Numbered from the stretch's first letter, positions 35,478 to 44,905 are shown. The stretch: 64,000 nt of DNA from Pseudoalteromonas sp. EB27 (GCF_001974875.1 NZ_MTQD01000008.1:1-64000); one strand, 5' to 3'. Numbers and translations are program-made. The notes: a model not told the origin generated them from the letters alone.

Positions 35478-37713
35478 TACAAAAGACACCACGCAAAACT
35501 TTATTATTGAAGGCGCTAATTGCGGCAGTTGTGTAGCCAAAATTGAAAAAGCCCTTAATAGCGTGCAAGGTGCGCAAAACGTGGAAATGAACTTTGCTGA
35601 GCGTACTGTACGCGTAGAAGGTAAAGCTGACGAAAGTACGCTTATTAAAGCAGTTGGAAACATTGGTTATTCAGCCAAACCGATGAGTAACGAGTCTGAT
35701 CAAGATGCACTTGATGAAAAAGCAAAGTCGGACGAGGCACATTACAAAAAGCTAATGCGTAATATGATATTAGCGTTAGGAGTCGGTGCGCCGTTAATGA
35801 TATACGGGCTTATTTTTGACATGAGTGTGACCACCGATACACAACGAATAGCATGGTTTTTAGTGGGTATAGTCACGCTTGTGGTTATGGCTATATCAGG
35901 TAAACAATTTTACAACGGTGCATGGCAGGCATTCAAAAACCATGCTGCCAATATGGATACTTTAATAGCACTTGGTACAGGTACTGCGTGGTTGTACTCA
36001 ATGTTTGTGGTAATAGCGCCAAACTTATTACCACAAGTCGCAAGACACGTATATTTTGAAGCATCATCGATGATCATCGGTTTAATTAGTTTAGGGCTCG
36101 CTTTTGAAGTAAAAGCACGTGGGCGCACCTCACAAGCAATTAAACGCTTAATTGGCCTGCAACCAAAAACTGCACGCGTAATTCGTGGTGGCGAAGAGCA
36201 AGACATCGACATTAGTGATGTTGTAAAAAATGATGAAGTACGCGTACGCCCGGGTGAAAAAATCCCTGTGGATGGCGATGTTATTGAAGGCAGTAGTACA
36301 GTTGATGAGTCAATGCTTACTGGTGAGCCAATGGCCGTCCGCAAAAAAACGGGCGATAAAGTTGTTGCCGGAAGTATAAATAAAAGTGGTACTTTATTAT
36401 TTAAAGCCACTCACATTGGTAGCGAAACCACACTTGCCAATATTATCAATATGGTAAAGCGTGCACAAAACTCTAAGCCATCAATAGGGCGCTTAGCTGA
36501 TGTTATATCAGGAATATTTGTACCAACAGTTATGATTATTGCGGTACTTGCAGGGCTTGCATGGTTAAACTTTGGACCTGAGCCATCAATTGCTTATGCA
36601 GTTGTTGCAGTAACTACGGTACTTATTATTGCTTGTCCTTGTGCGTTAGGACTCGCAACCCCTATGTCGGTTATGGTGGGTATTGGTAAAGCCGCTGAGT
36701 CAGGAATATTAATTCGAAATGGTGAGTCGCTGCAAACGACATCTAAAATCACCACCATGATTTTAGATAAAACAGGCACCATTACTCAAGGCACACCGCA
36801 AGTTACCGATGTAGTTACCTTTAACAACAGTGATGAAAATACAGTAATGCAACTTGTTGCAAGCCTAGAAAGTAGCTCAGAGCATCCACTGGCTGAAGCA
36901 ATTACTGCATACGCTAAAAAGCAGGGCTTAACTTTAAGTAAAGTAGCCGATTTTGATGCAATTATAGGTAAAGGTGTAGCCGGCAGTGTTGACGGGCAAA
37001 CATTGTTGTTTGGTAATAAAGCGCTAATGGATAAATACGATGTAGCCGTTGATGATGCAACCGAGCAAGCTCAAACACTTGCCAGTGATGCTAAAACGCC
37101 CATGTATTTTGCAAGTAATAATAAGCTCCAAGCTATTATTGCAGTAGCAGATCCTATCAAAGAGGATTCAGTTGAAGCGATTAAACGCCTGCAAGATAAA
37201 GGTATCCACTTAGTTATGCTAACAGGTGACAACAAAGCCACTGCACAAGCCGTTGCTAAGCAAGTTGGTATTGATGACTTTATTGCAGAAGTAATGCCCG
37301 ATGACAAAGTAAACGAAGTAACAAAGCGCCAAGCAAACGGTGAAATAGTGGGTATGACAGGTGACGGTATTAACGATGCTCCCGCACTTGCGCAAGCCGA
37401 TGTAGGGTTTGCAATTGGCACAGGTACCGATGTTGCAATAGAAAGTGCAGACATTACCTTAATGCGTGGTTCGTTACATGGACTTGCTGATGCAATTGCA
37501 GTGAGTAATGCAACTATTTCAAATATTAAACAAAACCTATTTGGTGCCTTTATTTATAACGTGGCGGGTATTCCGATTGCAGCCGGCGTGTTGTATCCAT
37601 TTTTTGGAATACTACTTAACCCTGTTGTTGCAGGTGCAGCTATGGCACTTTCATCGCTTACAGTGGTAAGTAACGCTAATCGCTTACGTTTTTTCAAACC
37701 AAATAAATCGTAA
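35467..37713 (+). CDS. copA: Copper-exporting P-type ATPase
   Basis: P1B-type ATPase of 748 residues that pumps Cu+ out of the cytoplasm. It has a single N-terminal heavy-metal-binding domain (about 10-72, [15 protein letters not shown]), against two in E. coli CopA. It also has the membrane metal site CPC at 390-392 in [12 protein letters not shown], the phosphorylated D434 in DKTGTIT, the actuator motif [13 protein letters not shown] and the hinge [10 protein letters not shown]. It is co-transcribed with the overlapping MerR regulator and a membrane cupredoxin. Confidence 0.95.
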   Translation: MTTNTKDTTQNFIIEGANCGSCVAKIEKALNSVQGAQNVEMNFAERTVRVEGKADESTLIKAVGNIGYSAKPMSNESDQDALDEKAKSDEAHYKKLMRNMILALGVGAPLMIYGLIFDMSVTTDTQRIAWFLVGIVTLVVMAISGKQFYNGAWQAFKNHAANMDTLIALGTGTAWLYSMFVVIAPNLLPQVARHVYFEASSMIIGLISLGLAFEVKARGRTSQAIKRLIGLQPKTARVIRGGEEQDIDISDVVKNDEVRVRPGEKIPVDGDVIEGSSTVDESMLTGEPMAVRKKTGDKVVAGSINKSGTLLFKATHIGSETTLANIINMVKRAQNSKPSIGRLADVISGIFVPTVMIIAVLAGLAWLNFGPEPSIAYAVVAVTTVLIIACPCALGLATPMSVMVGIGKAAESGILIRNGESLQTTSKITTMILDKTGTITQGTPQVTDVVTFNNSDENTVMQLVASLESSSEHPLAEAITAYAKKQGLTLSKVADFDAIIGKGVAGSVDGQTLLFGNKALMDKYDVAVDDATEQAQTLASDAKTPMYFASNNKLQAIIAVADPIKEDSVEAIKRLQDKGIHLVMLTGDNKATAQAVAKQVGIDDFIAEVMPDDKVNEVTKRQANGEIVGMTGDGINDAPALAQADVGFAIGTGTDVAIESADITLMRGSLHGLADAIAVSNATISNIKQNLFGAFIYNVAGIPIAAGVLYPFFGILLNPVVAGAAMALSSLTVVSNANRLRFFKPNKS

Positions 37714-37733
37714 TTTAAGCTAAGGAGTACATT

Positions 37734-38087
37734 ATGTTGATGATTAATATAGGTGGTGCACTGTTAATAGCCGCAATTATTTATTGGTTTTGGCTATACA
37801 AACCAGAGCAAACACAAAGTGATGACAACAAAGTAACGATAGTTGTTGATAACGGTGTTTATAAGCCAGGACATATTAAAGTGGCAGCCAACAAAGAGGT
37901 TGTACTTACCTTTGATAGAAAAGACAGCGCGCCGTGCGCCGAAACAGTGGTATTTCCCCAGCTTGATATAAGTAAAACTCTAGCAATGGGTGATGGCAAT
38001 ACAGTTAAACTACCTGCGCTTGAAGCCGGTGAGTATGACTTTCATTGCCAAATGCAAATGTATAAGGGCAAGCTAGTTGCTCAGTAA
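37734..38087 (+). CDS. Membrane-anchored cupredoxin-domain protein
   Basis: Protein of 117 residues with an N-terminal membrane helix (about 3-22) and a cupredoxin fold facing the periplasm. Likely copper ligands are C in SAPCAETVVFP and H/C/M in YDFHCQMQMYKGKL. It lies 20 bases after copA with AAGGAG before the ATG, so it probably receives or buffers copper exported by CopA. Confidence 0.83.
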   Translation: MLMINIGGALLIAAIIYWFWLYKPEQTQSDDNKVTIVVDNGVYKPGHIKVAANKEVVLTFDRKDSAPCAETVVFPQLDISKTLAMGDGNTVKLPALEAGEYDFHCQMQMYKGKLVAQ

Positions 38088-38158
38088 CTTGAACTAAGTA
38101 GGTATTGGGGTCGTATAGTTGCCTTATAAATTTACTAGTAAGAGTCGCTATATATTAA

Positions 38159-38374
38159 ATGAATAAATTAAACCCTAAAAAATTATTGAATAGTAAATGG
38201 ACCGCAACACCTGCTATAAATAAAGAAAAACACTTCATTATTGTTGAGGTGGAATTTGATGAAGACGGTAATGTAATTGAATGTATTACTGAGGCTGTTA
38301 TGTCAAAAAATCAATATCCAATTAGTTGGCGAGATTTAAAAGATAACCAAAAGTGGCTACAAGGGTGGAGGTAG
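38159..38374 (+). CDS. Small tryptophan-containing protein, TIGR02450 type
   Basis: Conserved hypothetical protein of 71 residues. The start MNKLNPKKLLNSKWTA and the later ISWRDLKDNQKWLQGW fit the short Trp-rich family TIGR02450 found in marine gammaproteobacteria. The role is unknown. It has no signal or membrane segment and is followed by a hairpin that may end the transcript. Confidence 0.7.
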   Translation: MNKLNPKKLLNSKWTATPAINKEKHFIIVEVEFDEDGNVIECITEAVMSKNQYPISWRDLKDNQKWLQGWR

Positions 38375-38439
38375 TTTAAATCTATGTAATTTTACCTATC
38401 TCTAATAGCGGCACTTTTGCAGATAGCTGATACACGATG

Positions 38440-38472
38440 TAGGTTTGCTTAACTCAAGCGAACCTATATTTT
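38440..38472 (+). terminator. Probable terminator after the TIGR02450-type gene
   Basis: TAGGTTTGCTT and AAGCGAACCTA pair with one T-G wobble around AACTC, followed by TATTTTA. Confidence 0.6.
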
Positions 38473-38989
38473 ACAACGCATCAAATTATGAGTTGAATGC
38501 TACAACTTAGCTTTAACATTGAAACCTTCCTAGGTAAATTCGCCATTTGGCAACAAAACAGTTAATTTCAAAATATCCTTTCAAAGTTTTTATAATAAAT
38601 CTCAAAATTAATGTAACTAACTAATTATAAAAGAATTAATTTTTTAATAGACGTGAATAAATCCTATGTAATTTCCATGTTCATATTCAGTTTATTTTGA
38701 GGGCTAACCCAAATGCCCTCTTATTGGCTTTTTAGCAAAAGTGTGTCTTTTTAATTAAACTTAACCAATTGATTTATAGTGCTTTATTGTTTTTAGTTAA
38801 ATGGCTGTTGCTAAATAGCAACAATAACACCTCCCCAAATTAAGCTTTTCTCGCTTCATATCATTTAACTTATTGTTTTTAAAGAATAAATAAAAAGTGG
38901 CATCGAAGTTGTAATACCTAGAGTGTATTAAGCAAAACGTGATGAAAGCCAAAGGCCTAATCGCAACAACCCAATGAAGGAATACTATT
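38473..38989. other. Intergenic region before the EF-hand cluster
   Basis: No gene is seen in this interval of about 520 bases. There are two small inverted repeats: GAGGGC...GCCCTC near 38699-38721, and GTTGCTA-AA-TAGCAAC at 38807-38822. It should hold the promoter of the first EF-hand gene. Confidence 0.4.
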
Positions 38990-39202
38990 ATGAAAACATT
39001 TCAATCAACACTAGTACTAATGGCGCTAGCTTCTTCATCAGCGGCTTTTGCAGCAACAGATTTTGATACGCTAGACGTAGACGGTAATGGCGCAATTAGC
39101 CAAGCCGAAGCATCAGTAGATGCTGAGCTTTTAAGCAAATTTGAAGAACTCGATACAAACCAAGATGGTGAGTTATCAGAAGACGAGTTCTCTGAGGCCT
39201 AA
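38990..39202 (+). CDS. Secreted two-EF-hand mini-protein (first of three)
   Basis: Protein of 70 residues: a signal peptide (1-21, ending SSAAFA) and about 49 mature residues holding two canonical calcium loops, DVDGNGAISQAE and DTNQDGELSEDE. It is likely a periplasmic calcium buffer or sensor. AAGGAAT precedes the ATG. Two paralogues follow within 900 bases. Confidence 0.85.
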   Translation: MKTFQSTLVLMALASSSAAFAATDFDTLDVDGNGAISQAEASVDAELLSKFEELDTNQDGELSEDEFSEA

Positions 39203-39357
39203 TTTCAGAGCCTTAAGTAGTTAATGCTCTGTGATGTAATCTAAATTCTGAGTTGCCAAAGACAACCTAAATAGGCAAGGGAGCCTATTAAAAAGAATAA
39301 CAAGGATGTGACTAGAGAGCACTATAGAGCAAATTTATATCAGGACATCGCATACTA
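39203..39357 (+). other. Hairpins between EF-hand genes 1 and 2
   Basis: CAGAGC (39206-39211) pairs with GCTCTG (39226-39231), and AATAGGC (39270-39276) pairs with GCCTATT (39283-39289) followed by AAAAAG. These may attenuate or stabilise the transcript. Confidence 0.4.
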
Positions 39358-39372
39358 TTGAAGGATTATATT

Positions 39373-39579
39373 ATGAAAAAGCTACAATCAACACTTGTAC
39401 TTATGGCTATTGTTTCTTCATCAGTCGTATTTGCAAACACAAACTTTGAAACTCTAGACACAACCGACAACGCCCCAGATAGTCAGGCTGTAGAGTCGGT
39501 ACAAGTGAAAGAGCAATTTGATGAGCTGAATGTTCAAAGTAGCGGTGGGCCGACAGAAAATGATTTTTTTGAATATTAA
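39373..39579 (+). CDS. Degenerate EF-hand mini-protein (second of three)
   Basis: Protein of 68 residues starting at ATG 39373 with AAGGATT upstream. The signal peptide MKKLQSTLVLMAIVSSSVVFA is nearly the same as that of the first gene and intact. Both calcium loops are ruined: the positions of DxDxDG now read TTDNAPDSQ and VQSSGGPT, leaving few acidic ligands. The reading frame is open, so it is either a recently decaying paralogue or a protein with a new role. Confidence 0.7.
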   Translation: MKKLQSTLVLMAIVSSSVVFANTNFETLDTTDNAPDSQAVESVQVKEQFDELNVQSSGGPTENDFFEY

Positions 39580-39659
39580 TTTACAGACACTTTACTCCTA
39601 AAGGATCTTTGAAAAGGACTTCTTACCTCCAATCAGGCTCAAAGCCTAAGGAAACGATT

Positions 39660-39875
39660 ATGAAAACATTACACAAAACTCTAGCACTTGTAGCCCTAGC
39701 TTCTTCTTCAGCAGCGTTTGCTGCGGTAGATTTTGATTCTTTTGATGCTGATGGCGACGGCGTAATTAGTAAAACAGAAGCCCAAGTCAACTCGCAGCTA
39801 GTACAGCTTTTTGATCAATTAGATGCAGATGGAAATGGCGAGTTATCTAAAGAAGAGTTTTCGAAGGTTCAGTAA
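39660..39875 (+). CDS. Secreted two-EF-hand mini-protein (third of three)
   Basis: Protein of 71 residues from ATG 39660; an earlier in-frame start at 39609 would spoil the signal peptide. The signal MKTLHKTLALVALASSSAAFA is followed by two perfect calcium loops, DADGDGVISKTE and DADGNGELSKEE. A strong terminator closes the cluster. Confidence 0.85.
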   Translation: MKTLHKTLALVALASSSAAFAAVDFDSFDADGDGVISKTEAQVNSQLVQLFDQLDADGNGELSKEEFSKVQ

Positions 39876-39922
39876 CAGGCTCTAGATTTGAGTCGGGTTT
39901 AAACCTTATTAATCATACTCAC

Positions 39923-39960
39923 AAAGCAGCTAAGTAATTAATACTTAGCTGCTTTTTTGT
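39923..39960 (+). terminator. Terminator of the EF-hand cluster
   Basis: AAAGCAGCTAAGTA and TACTTAGCTGCTTTTTT form a near-perfect long stem around ATTAA. Confidence 0.92.
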
Positions 39961-40107
39961 GCATTTAATTTAATATTTTATTATTTATTCACCAAAGTAG
40001 TGCAAAACTCAAGTTTGAATATGATTAAACTGCTGATTATTATGTTATTTTATTGTTGGTTTTAAACTTGCAAATCTATTGATAACTTAGGTTAATGAGT
40101 GTTTAAA

Positions 40108-41055
40108 ATGGCGCGGATGAGTTATATCAGTAGTGTTGAGCGCTACCACGAATATGAGCATGTAATACACAGTTTACTTGAATCTATCTTGATGAGTATT
40201 GAGGATGGGTTAACTAAAGAGCGTGATACCCGCTACCTGATTAAGCAGTACCCATTTTTAGAATTACAATATTGTTTAAATGCAGAAGGTTTGCAGCAGG
40301 GTAATAATGTCTGCTTTAAACGGGCATATAGCAAAAAACTAGGTGAAAGTGGTAATCAACAAGATTTAAGCGAGCGACCCTATTTTTTGAACGCTAAAAC
40401 AAGTGATAGGGTATGCTTTACTGATCCCTACATTTCTATAGCGACTAACCATTTATGTATATCGGCGATTAAAGAACTAAAAAAACCAATTAATAATCAA
40501 CATTACTTGGTCGTTGATGTGAGCTTAACGCAGCTTATTGAGTTTGTAATGGGTGATACTGCGCGCGCTAATATGTCGCCTTACTTTAAAGCGGGTTATG
40601 GTATTATTGTGGCGTGCTTATTTTGCTTAGTATTATTTTTACTGAATATCGTTTTTAGTGATATATACGCGCTATTAACCCATGTAGATACCTCATCAGA
40701 TCCACTTGAACCCTTTAGTATCATTATTTACATCACCCTAGCATTAGCAGTATTCGATTTAGGTAAAACAATACTCGAAGAAGAAATCCTTATGCATAAG
40801 GATATTTTTAGGCACTCATCTACGCGGCGCACTATTACACGGTTTATATCTACAGTGTTAATTGCTATATCAATTGAGGCGCTGTTAACTATGTTTAAAG
40901 CGGCGTTGGGGCAATCGGAGTATTTAATGCCTGCAATAGCGATGATGCTTGCAGTAGTGGGGCTTTTAATTGCACTGGCTATTTATGTTTACTTAGGGGC
41001 AAAGGCCGAAACGCTATTAATGCGGGCTCGTTTAAAGCAAAAATCCTCCAAGTAG
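40108..41055 (+). CDS. Membrane protein with N-terminal PDC-type sensor domain
   Basis: Protein of 315 residues from ATG 40108 (a GTG nine bases earlier is the alternative). Residues 1-150 look like a soluble PDC/Cache-type fold with the typical sequence ERPYFLNAKTSDRVCFTDPYISIATNHLCISAIKEL. Four hydrophobic helices follow, at about 165-190, 205-220, 245-265 and 275-300. There is no kinase, cyclase or chemotaxis output domain. The N-terminal helix of usual PDC receptors is missing, so the topology is unclear. Role unknown. Confidence 0.65.
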   Translation: MARMSYISSVERYHEYEHVIHSLLESILMSIEDGLTKERDTRYLIKQYPFLELQYCLNAEGLQQGNNVCFKRAYSKKLGESGNQQDLSERPYFLNAKTSDRVCFTDPYISIATNHLCISAIKELKKPINNQHYLVVDVSLTQLIEFVMGDTARANMSPYFKAGYGIIVACLFCLVLFLLNIVFSDIYALLTHVDTSSDPLEPFSIIIYITLALAVFDLGKTILEEEILMHKDIFRHSSTRRTITRFISTVLIAISIEALLTMFKAALGQSEYLMPAIAMMLAVVGLLIALAIYVYLGAKAETLLMRARLKQKSSK

Positions 41056-41090
41056 GAGGATTTTTATATTACACAACTATTAATAGTTAT

Positions 41091-42719
41091 TTATTGCTTA
41101 TCTTGCGCGCGTTTAGCTTTAAAATCAGACTCGCTCGTCCACTTTGGCCAATCGCCATTGTTTGCAAGTTGAGTGGCTATATCAACAATAAGATCTATAT
41201 CTTGCTTAACGCCACCTAACGACCAATCAGCTGAGTAGTCGTCTGCTTCTTTATGGTACTTATGCGCAATGTACTCAGGATCGGTATCGCCCAGGCTCAT
41301 AAATAATAGACTAGGCACACCTTGCTTAGAAAGTGAGAAATGATCAGATCTAAAAAACAAGCCATTTTGCGGGCGAGGATCCATTTTAACAACACGGCCT
41401 TGTGATTTTGCAGCCTTTGCTAAATAGTTTTCCATTGTCGATAAATCTTTACCGTATTGTAAAATGTAGTCAGTGCCATCAAGCACGTTCATGCCATCAA
41501 TATTTAATAGACCGACCATTTGTTTTGTAGGTACAACCGCACCCGATGCAAATTCTTCAGAACCAATTAACCCCGTTTCTTCTGCTGTAAAGTTAGCAAA
41601 AATAATTGAGCGTTTAAATGGTTTTTGCTTATTCATTTTGCTCATGATGCGTGCTATTTCAAGCGTGGCTGCAGTGCCTGAAGCGTTATCTACTGCGCCG
41701 TTATAAATCTTAGGGCCAGTATCAGTTTGTTTAGTACCAAAGTGGTCCCAGTGAGCGCTAATAACAACGTATTCGTCAGGTGATTCGCTACCTGTAATTT
41801 GTGCAACTACGTTATGCGATTTTGCATGAGATACTTCGTTTTTAAAGGCAAGGTTTGCTTTTAAGTTAAGTGGCGTTGCTTTAAAGTCATCATTTAATGC
41901 TGCTTGTTTTAAATCTTGATAGTTAAGCTTTGCGGCGTTAAACATTTTCTCAGTCGCATCAAGTGTTAGCCAGCCCATAACCGGTAATTTAGACGCGTTT
42001 AAATTGTTATCCATTAACGTGTATTTAGTGCCGGTGTTTGAACTTTCAACTACGCCCCAAGGGTATGCCGCAGGTGCTGTTTCATGAACAATAAATACAG
42101 CCTTTACACCTTGGCGAGCGGCTTCTTCATATTTATAAGTCCAGCGACCGTAGTAGGTCATTGCATTGCCAGTAAAAAGGGCATCGTTTTGAGTAGCAAA
42201 GCCTGGATCGTTAACTAGCACAACTACTGTTTTACCAGTTACATCAATATTTTTATAGTCATTCCAGTTATATTCTGGCGCATTAATACCGTAGCCCGCA
42301 AATACAACGTCAGAGCTTCTTACATCAATTAATGGCTGAAGTTGCTCGGTACGTGCGGTAAAGTCTTTGCCTGATTCAAAGCTCAAATCACCTACCTTTA
42401 ACTGCATGTCCTGATTAGCTGTCACCATTGCCATTTTTACAGGCTGTAAGTATTTACCTTTATAAGCACCGGTTAAACCCAGCGCTTTATATTGCTCGCT
42501 TAAGTAGCCTACTGTTTTCACTTCGCCATGAGTAAGCGGGCCTCGGCCTTGAAAGTCATCAGAGGCTAGCGTTTTAATATGCTGTTTAATATTGCTAAGG
42601 CTTACACCGGCTGTATTTTCTAATGGGGTTTGTTGGCTTGCAGGCTCTGAGCAGCCAAAGAGTGCAACTAGCAGGCTTAGGCTAGCGCTTTTTAAAAGAG
42701 TAGATGCCATAGTCTTCAT
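41091..42719 (-). CDS. M28-family zinc aminopeptidase, lipoprotein
   Basis: Envelope peptidase of 542 residues. The signal peptide ends in lipobox LFGC. A protease-associated (PA) insert spans about 125-290, followed by the M28 core with metal ligands and base: H in ISAHWDHFGT, D in NGAVDNASGTAATLE, EE in FTAEETGLIGSEEF, D in NIDGMNV and H in RSDHFSLSKQGVP. It probably trims peptides taken from the environment. It is transcribed alone. Confidence 0.9.
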   Translation of the reverse strand: MKTMASTLLKSASLSLLVALFGCSEPASQQTPLENTAGVSLSNIKQHIKTLASDDFQGRGPLTHGEVKTVGYLSEQYKALGLTGAYKGKYLQPVKMAMVTANQDMQLKVGDLSFESGKDFTARTEQLQPLIDVRSSDVVFAGYGINAPEYNWNDYKNIDVTGKTVVVLVNDPGFATQNDALFTGNAMTYYGRWTYKYEEAARQGVKAVFIVHETAPAAYPWGVVESSNTGTKYTLMDNNLNASKLPVMGWLTLDATEKMFNAAKLNYQDLKQAALNDDFKATPLNLKANLAFKNEVSHAKSHNVVAQITGSESPDEYVVISAHWDHFGTKQTDTGPKIYNGAVDNASGTAATLEIARIMSKMNKQKPFKRSIIFANFTAEETGLIGSEEFASGAVVPTKQMVGLLNIDGMNVLDGTDYILQYGKDLSTMENYLAKAAKSQGRVVKMDPRPQNGLFFRSDHFSLSKQGVPSLLFMSLGDTDPEYIAHKYHKEADDYSADWSLGGVKQDIDLIVDIATQLANNGDWPKWTSESDFKAKRAQDKQ

Positions 42720-42797
42720 ATTGTTATTTAATTAGGCTTTCAATATAAAGGAAGCACCGCAGCGATGTCGAATTTTTATAGAGAACTTTTCATTCAA

Positions 42798-42826
42798 TTG
42801 CAGATTGATTTGATAAGGTGTATAAA
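42798..42826 (+). promoter_or_regulatory. Promoter of the 49-residue membrane protein gene
   Basis: TTGCAG (42798-42803) and TATAAA (42821-42826) are 17 bp apart, 27 bases before the ATG at 42853. Confidence 0.6.
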
Positions 42827-42852
42827 TAACGAACAACCTAAGGGAGCACATA

Positions 42853-43002
42853 ATGAGCCAATGTAAAAAAAGTGGGTATTTATTTATAGCTAGTGGCATT
42901 GCATTTTTTGCTGCTGCAATATTAGCTGAGCAGGAGACATTTTTTGTGCTGTCTGCTTCTTTTATTATATTGGGCACTATAAGTATAAAAAAAGCGGCTT
43001 AA
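42853..43002 (+). CDS. Small two-helix membrane protein (49 aa)
   Basis: Short gene easily missed by length cut-offs. It encodes MSQCKKSGYLFIASG and continues as two hydrophobic segments (about 8-25 and 29-44) joined by a polar AEQET turn, ending in IKKAA. A good AAGGGAG ribosome site lies 6 bases before the ATG, with a promoter upstream and a terminator overlapping the stop. Function is unknown. Confidence 0.7.
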   Translation: MSQCKKSGYLFIASGIAFFAAAILAEQETFFVLSASFIILGTISIKKAA

Positions 43003-43020
43003 TAACCGCTTAGTTTTTTT
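42992..43020 (+). terminator. Terminator of the 49-residue membrane protein gene
   Basis: AAGCGG and CCGCTT pair around CTTAATAA, followed by AGTTTTTTT. It overlaps the end of the coding region. Confidence 0.8.
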
Positions 43021-43062
43021 AGCTAAATATAAAGCTTAAATACAATACTTGGCACTAAAAGC

Positions 43063-43090
43063 AAAAAACCAGCATTAGCTGGTTTTTTAG
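43063..43090 (-). terminator. Terminator of the RRM protein gene
   Basis: AAAAAACCAGC and GCTGGTTTTTT form a perfect stem around ATTA; it can act on both strands. Confidence 0.88.
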
Positions 43091-43108
43091 TATAAGTTGC
43101 AGTTAGCT

Positions 43109-43348
43109 TTATGCGTCTGCAAGCTTTACGCGGATCTTACTTTTATCAACAGTAGATTGGTTAAGTGCTTTAATGGCGCTTTTACTTTCTATGTCGTTTG
43201 GCATTTCTAAAAAGGCAAAGCCTTTAGATTGGCCAGTTTCTTTATCAAGTACCAAGTTGCAGGTAGTCACTTTACCGTGCTCTGCAAATAAAGTACGAAG
43301 CTCATGCTCAGTGGTAGCACGAGACAAGTTGCGAACTAATAGTTTCAT
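43109..43348 (-). CDS. Single-RRM RNA-binding protein
   Basis: Protein of 79 residues consisting of one RNA-recognition motif, with RNP2 LLVRNLS near the start and RNP1 KGFAFLEM at about 47-54. This short RRM type is common in marine gammaproteobacteria and cyanobacteria, often cold-induced. RNA targets are unknown. Confidence 0.9.
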   Translation of the reverse strand: MKLLVRNLSRATTEHELRTLFAEHGKVTTCNLVLDKETGQSKGFAFLEMPNDIESKSAIKALNQSTVDKSKIRVKLADA

Positions 43349-43603
43349 AATGAACCTAAATAATTATGTCAGTACTAATTATCTCAAGTAACTCAGCTTT
43401 AACCTAATTTTATTTTAAAACATATATAAATAAACGTTCTATAGGAATAATTGTTTGTATCACACTGAAAAACATAGCTTTTATAATTTCAAATGGATTG
43501 CCATCAAATTGGTCATGTTAATTGGTAATTGAGTTGTGGTTATTTGCATAGTTAATTGGTAAGTTTATGTTTTATTAACTTACTATTAACTATAAAACTA
43601 ACA

Positions 43604-44884
43604 ATGCCTAAATATAATCTTAAACTGTGTAATGTAATTACAACCGCACTTCTATCTTGTTTAGTTGTTGGTTGTGGCAGCTCTGGCTCTACGGTGCAAA
43701 ATAATGAAGCGATTACTTTACAAACTCCTGCAATAATTGGTGGTAATAGCCGAGGCGAAGTTATTAGTGATAGTAATGATGCAATAACAGGCTCATTAAC
43801 CATTACTGATCAACAATCCGGTGAGGCTGCTTTTATAGCACAAGAAAATAGCGCTACAAGCTATGGTTTTTTTAGCTTAAATGCTGGTGGAGATTGGTCA
43901 TACACACTTGATGATTTAAATGCTTCAATAACATCTCTCAATGAGGGTGAAACACTGCAAGACACAATAACAGTAAACTCTGTAGATGGTACTAGCGCAC
44001 AAATTATCATAACAGTTGTAGGTGCACCAATAGCTCAAGCTGATGGCTTTGAGAACATTTCGAACGTGTTATTACAATCAGATGGTGTAGATTCGGGACT
44101 TGACGCATATACACTTATTGAAAATGCATTCGGCGAAGGGTCAATTGAATCTCCAGACTTATACGTTGGCAATCATGAAAGTGTTGTCCATATTATCGAA
44201 GATACCGATACGATAATTGGCAACCATTTTGTATTTTTAGCCCACCGAGATGATGACCAAGATAAAGACAAAGGTGCAAGTGACAGACAACGTAATGAAA
44301 TAAAAACCTACGATAAATCACCACAACAAACACTGGCGTTTAAGGGCGAGACATTTCAATACAGCTGGAAATTTAAAGTAAGTAGCGAGCTTGAGCTTAC
44401 GAGTAAGTTTAGCCATTTTTTTCAAATAAAAGCCCGTAACGAGAGTAACGACAACACCAATGGTAATGACGATCAGCCTATTATCACTCTCTCAGGTGCA
44501 CAAAAAAATAGTACAGGTAATCAACTACAGGTTCGATATAGCGCGGGGTTTGATGAAAACGGCAACAGTACGGGTCTTGATAGAAACTTAATTGAAACCG
44601 ACTGGTCTTTAATTACAGATGAATGGGTCGAGGTATTTGTACAAGCTACATTTAGTGAAAGTGGTAAGCTTGATATGACATTAACGCGCTTAAGCGACAA
44701 CGCAGTGATATTTAATATAAGCGAGCAAAACATAGATATGTGGCGCGGCTTTAGTGATGATGATTTTGCTCGTCCTAAGTGGGGGATATACCGCTCAATT
44801 GTTGAAACCGACAGTCTTCGAATTGATGAAGAACGTGTTAGGTTTGCTGATTTTTCTATCACTAAAGGTAAGTTAGCGCAGTAA
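43604..44884 (+). CDS. Lipoprotein with VCBS-like repeat and C-terminal polysaccharide-lyase-like domain
   Basis: Protein of 426 residues from ATG 43604, with lipobox VVGC. Residues about 40-140 resemble a VCBS/cadherin-like repeat (GSLTITDQQSGEAAF...YGFFSLNAGGDWSYTLDD...LNEGETLQDTITVNSVDG). From about 150 on, a jelly-roll-like domain carries DRQRNEIKTYDKSP, FQYSWKFKVSSELELTSKFSHFFQIKA and RPKWGIYRS, which recalls concanavalin-like polysaccharide lyases (heparinase/glucuronan-lyase types). The family assignment is uncertain. It may bind or cut acidic algal polysaccharide at the cell surface. Confidence 0.55.
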   Translation: MPKYNLKLCNVITTALLSCLVVGCGSSGSTVQNNEAITLQTPAIIGGNSRGEVISDSNDAITGSLTITDQQSGEAAFIAQENSATSYGFFSLNAGGDWSYTLDDLNASITSLNEGETLQDTITVNSVDGTSAQIIITVVGAPIAQADGFENISNVLLQSDGVDSGLDAYTLIENAFGEGSIESPDLYVGNHESVVHIIEDTDTIIGNHFVFLAHRDDDQDKDKGASDRQRNEIKTYDKSPQQTLAFKGETFQYSWKFKVSSELELTSKFSHFFQIKARNESNDNTNGNDDQPIITLSGAQKNSTGNQLQVRYSAGFDENGNSTGLDRNLIETDWSLITDEWVEVFVQATFSESGKLDMTLTRLSDNAVIFNISEQNIDMWRGFSDDDFARPKWGIYRSIVETDSLRIDEERVRFADFSITKGKLAQ

Positions 44885-44905
44885 GCTATTTGATCAATTA
44901 GCATG

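Noticed and set aside
38473..38989. Search for a small RNA or gene in the 520-base gap before the EF-hand cluster
   Set aside because: Only two short palindromes were found; no promoter-terminator pair bounds a transcript.
39358..39579. Calling the middle EF-hand gene a pseudogene
   Set aside because: Start, signal peptide and frame are intact; only the calcium ligands are lost, so it is listed as a degenerate but open gene.
42732..42977. 81-residue minus-strand frame
   Set aside because: It overlaps the small plus-strand membrane-protein gene, which has a promoter, ribosome site and terminator; the minus frame has none.
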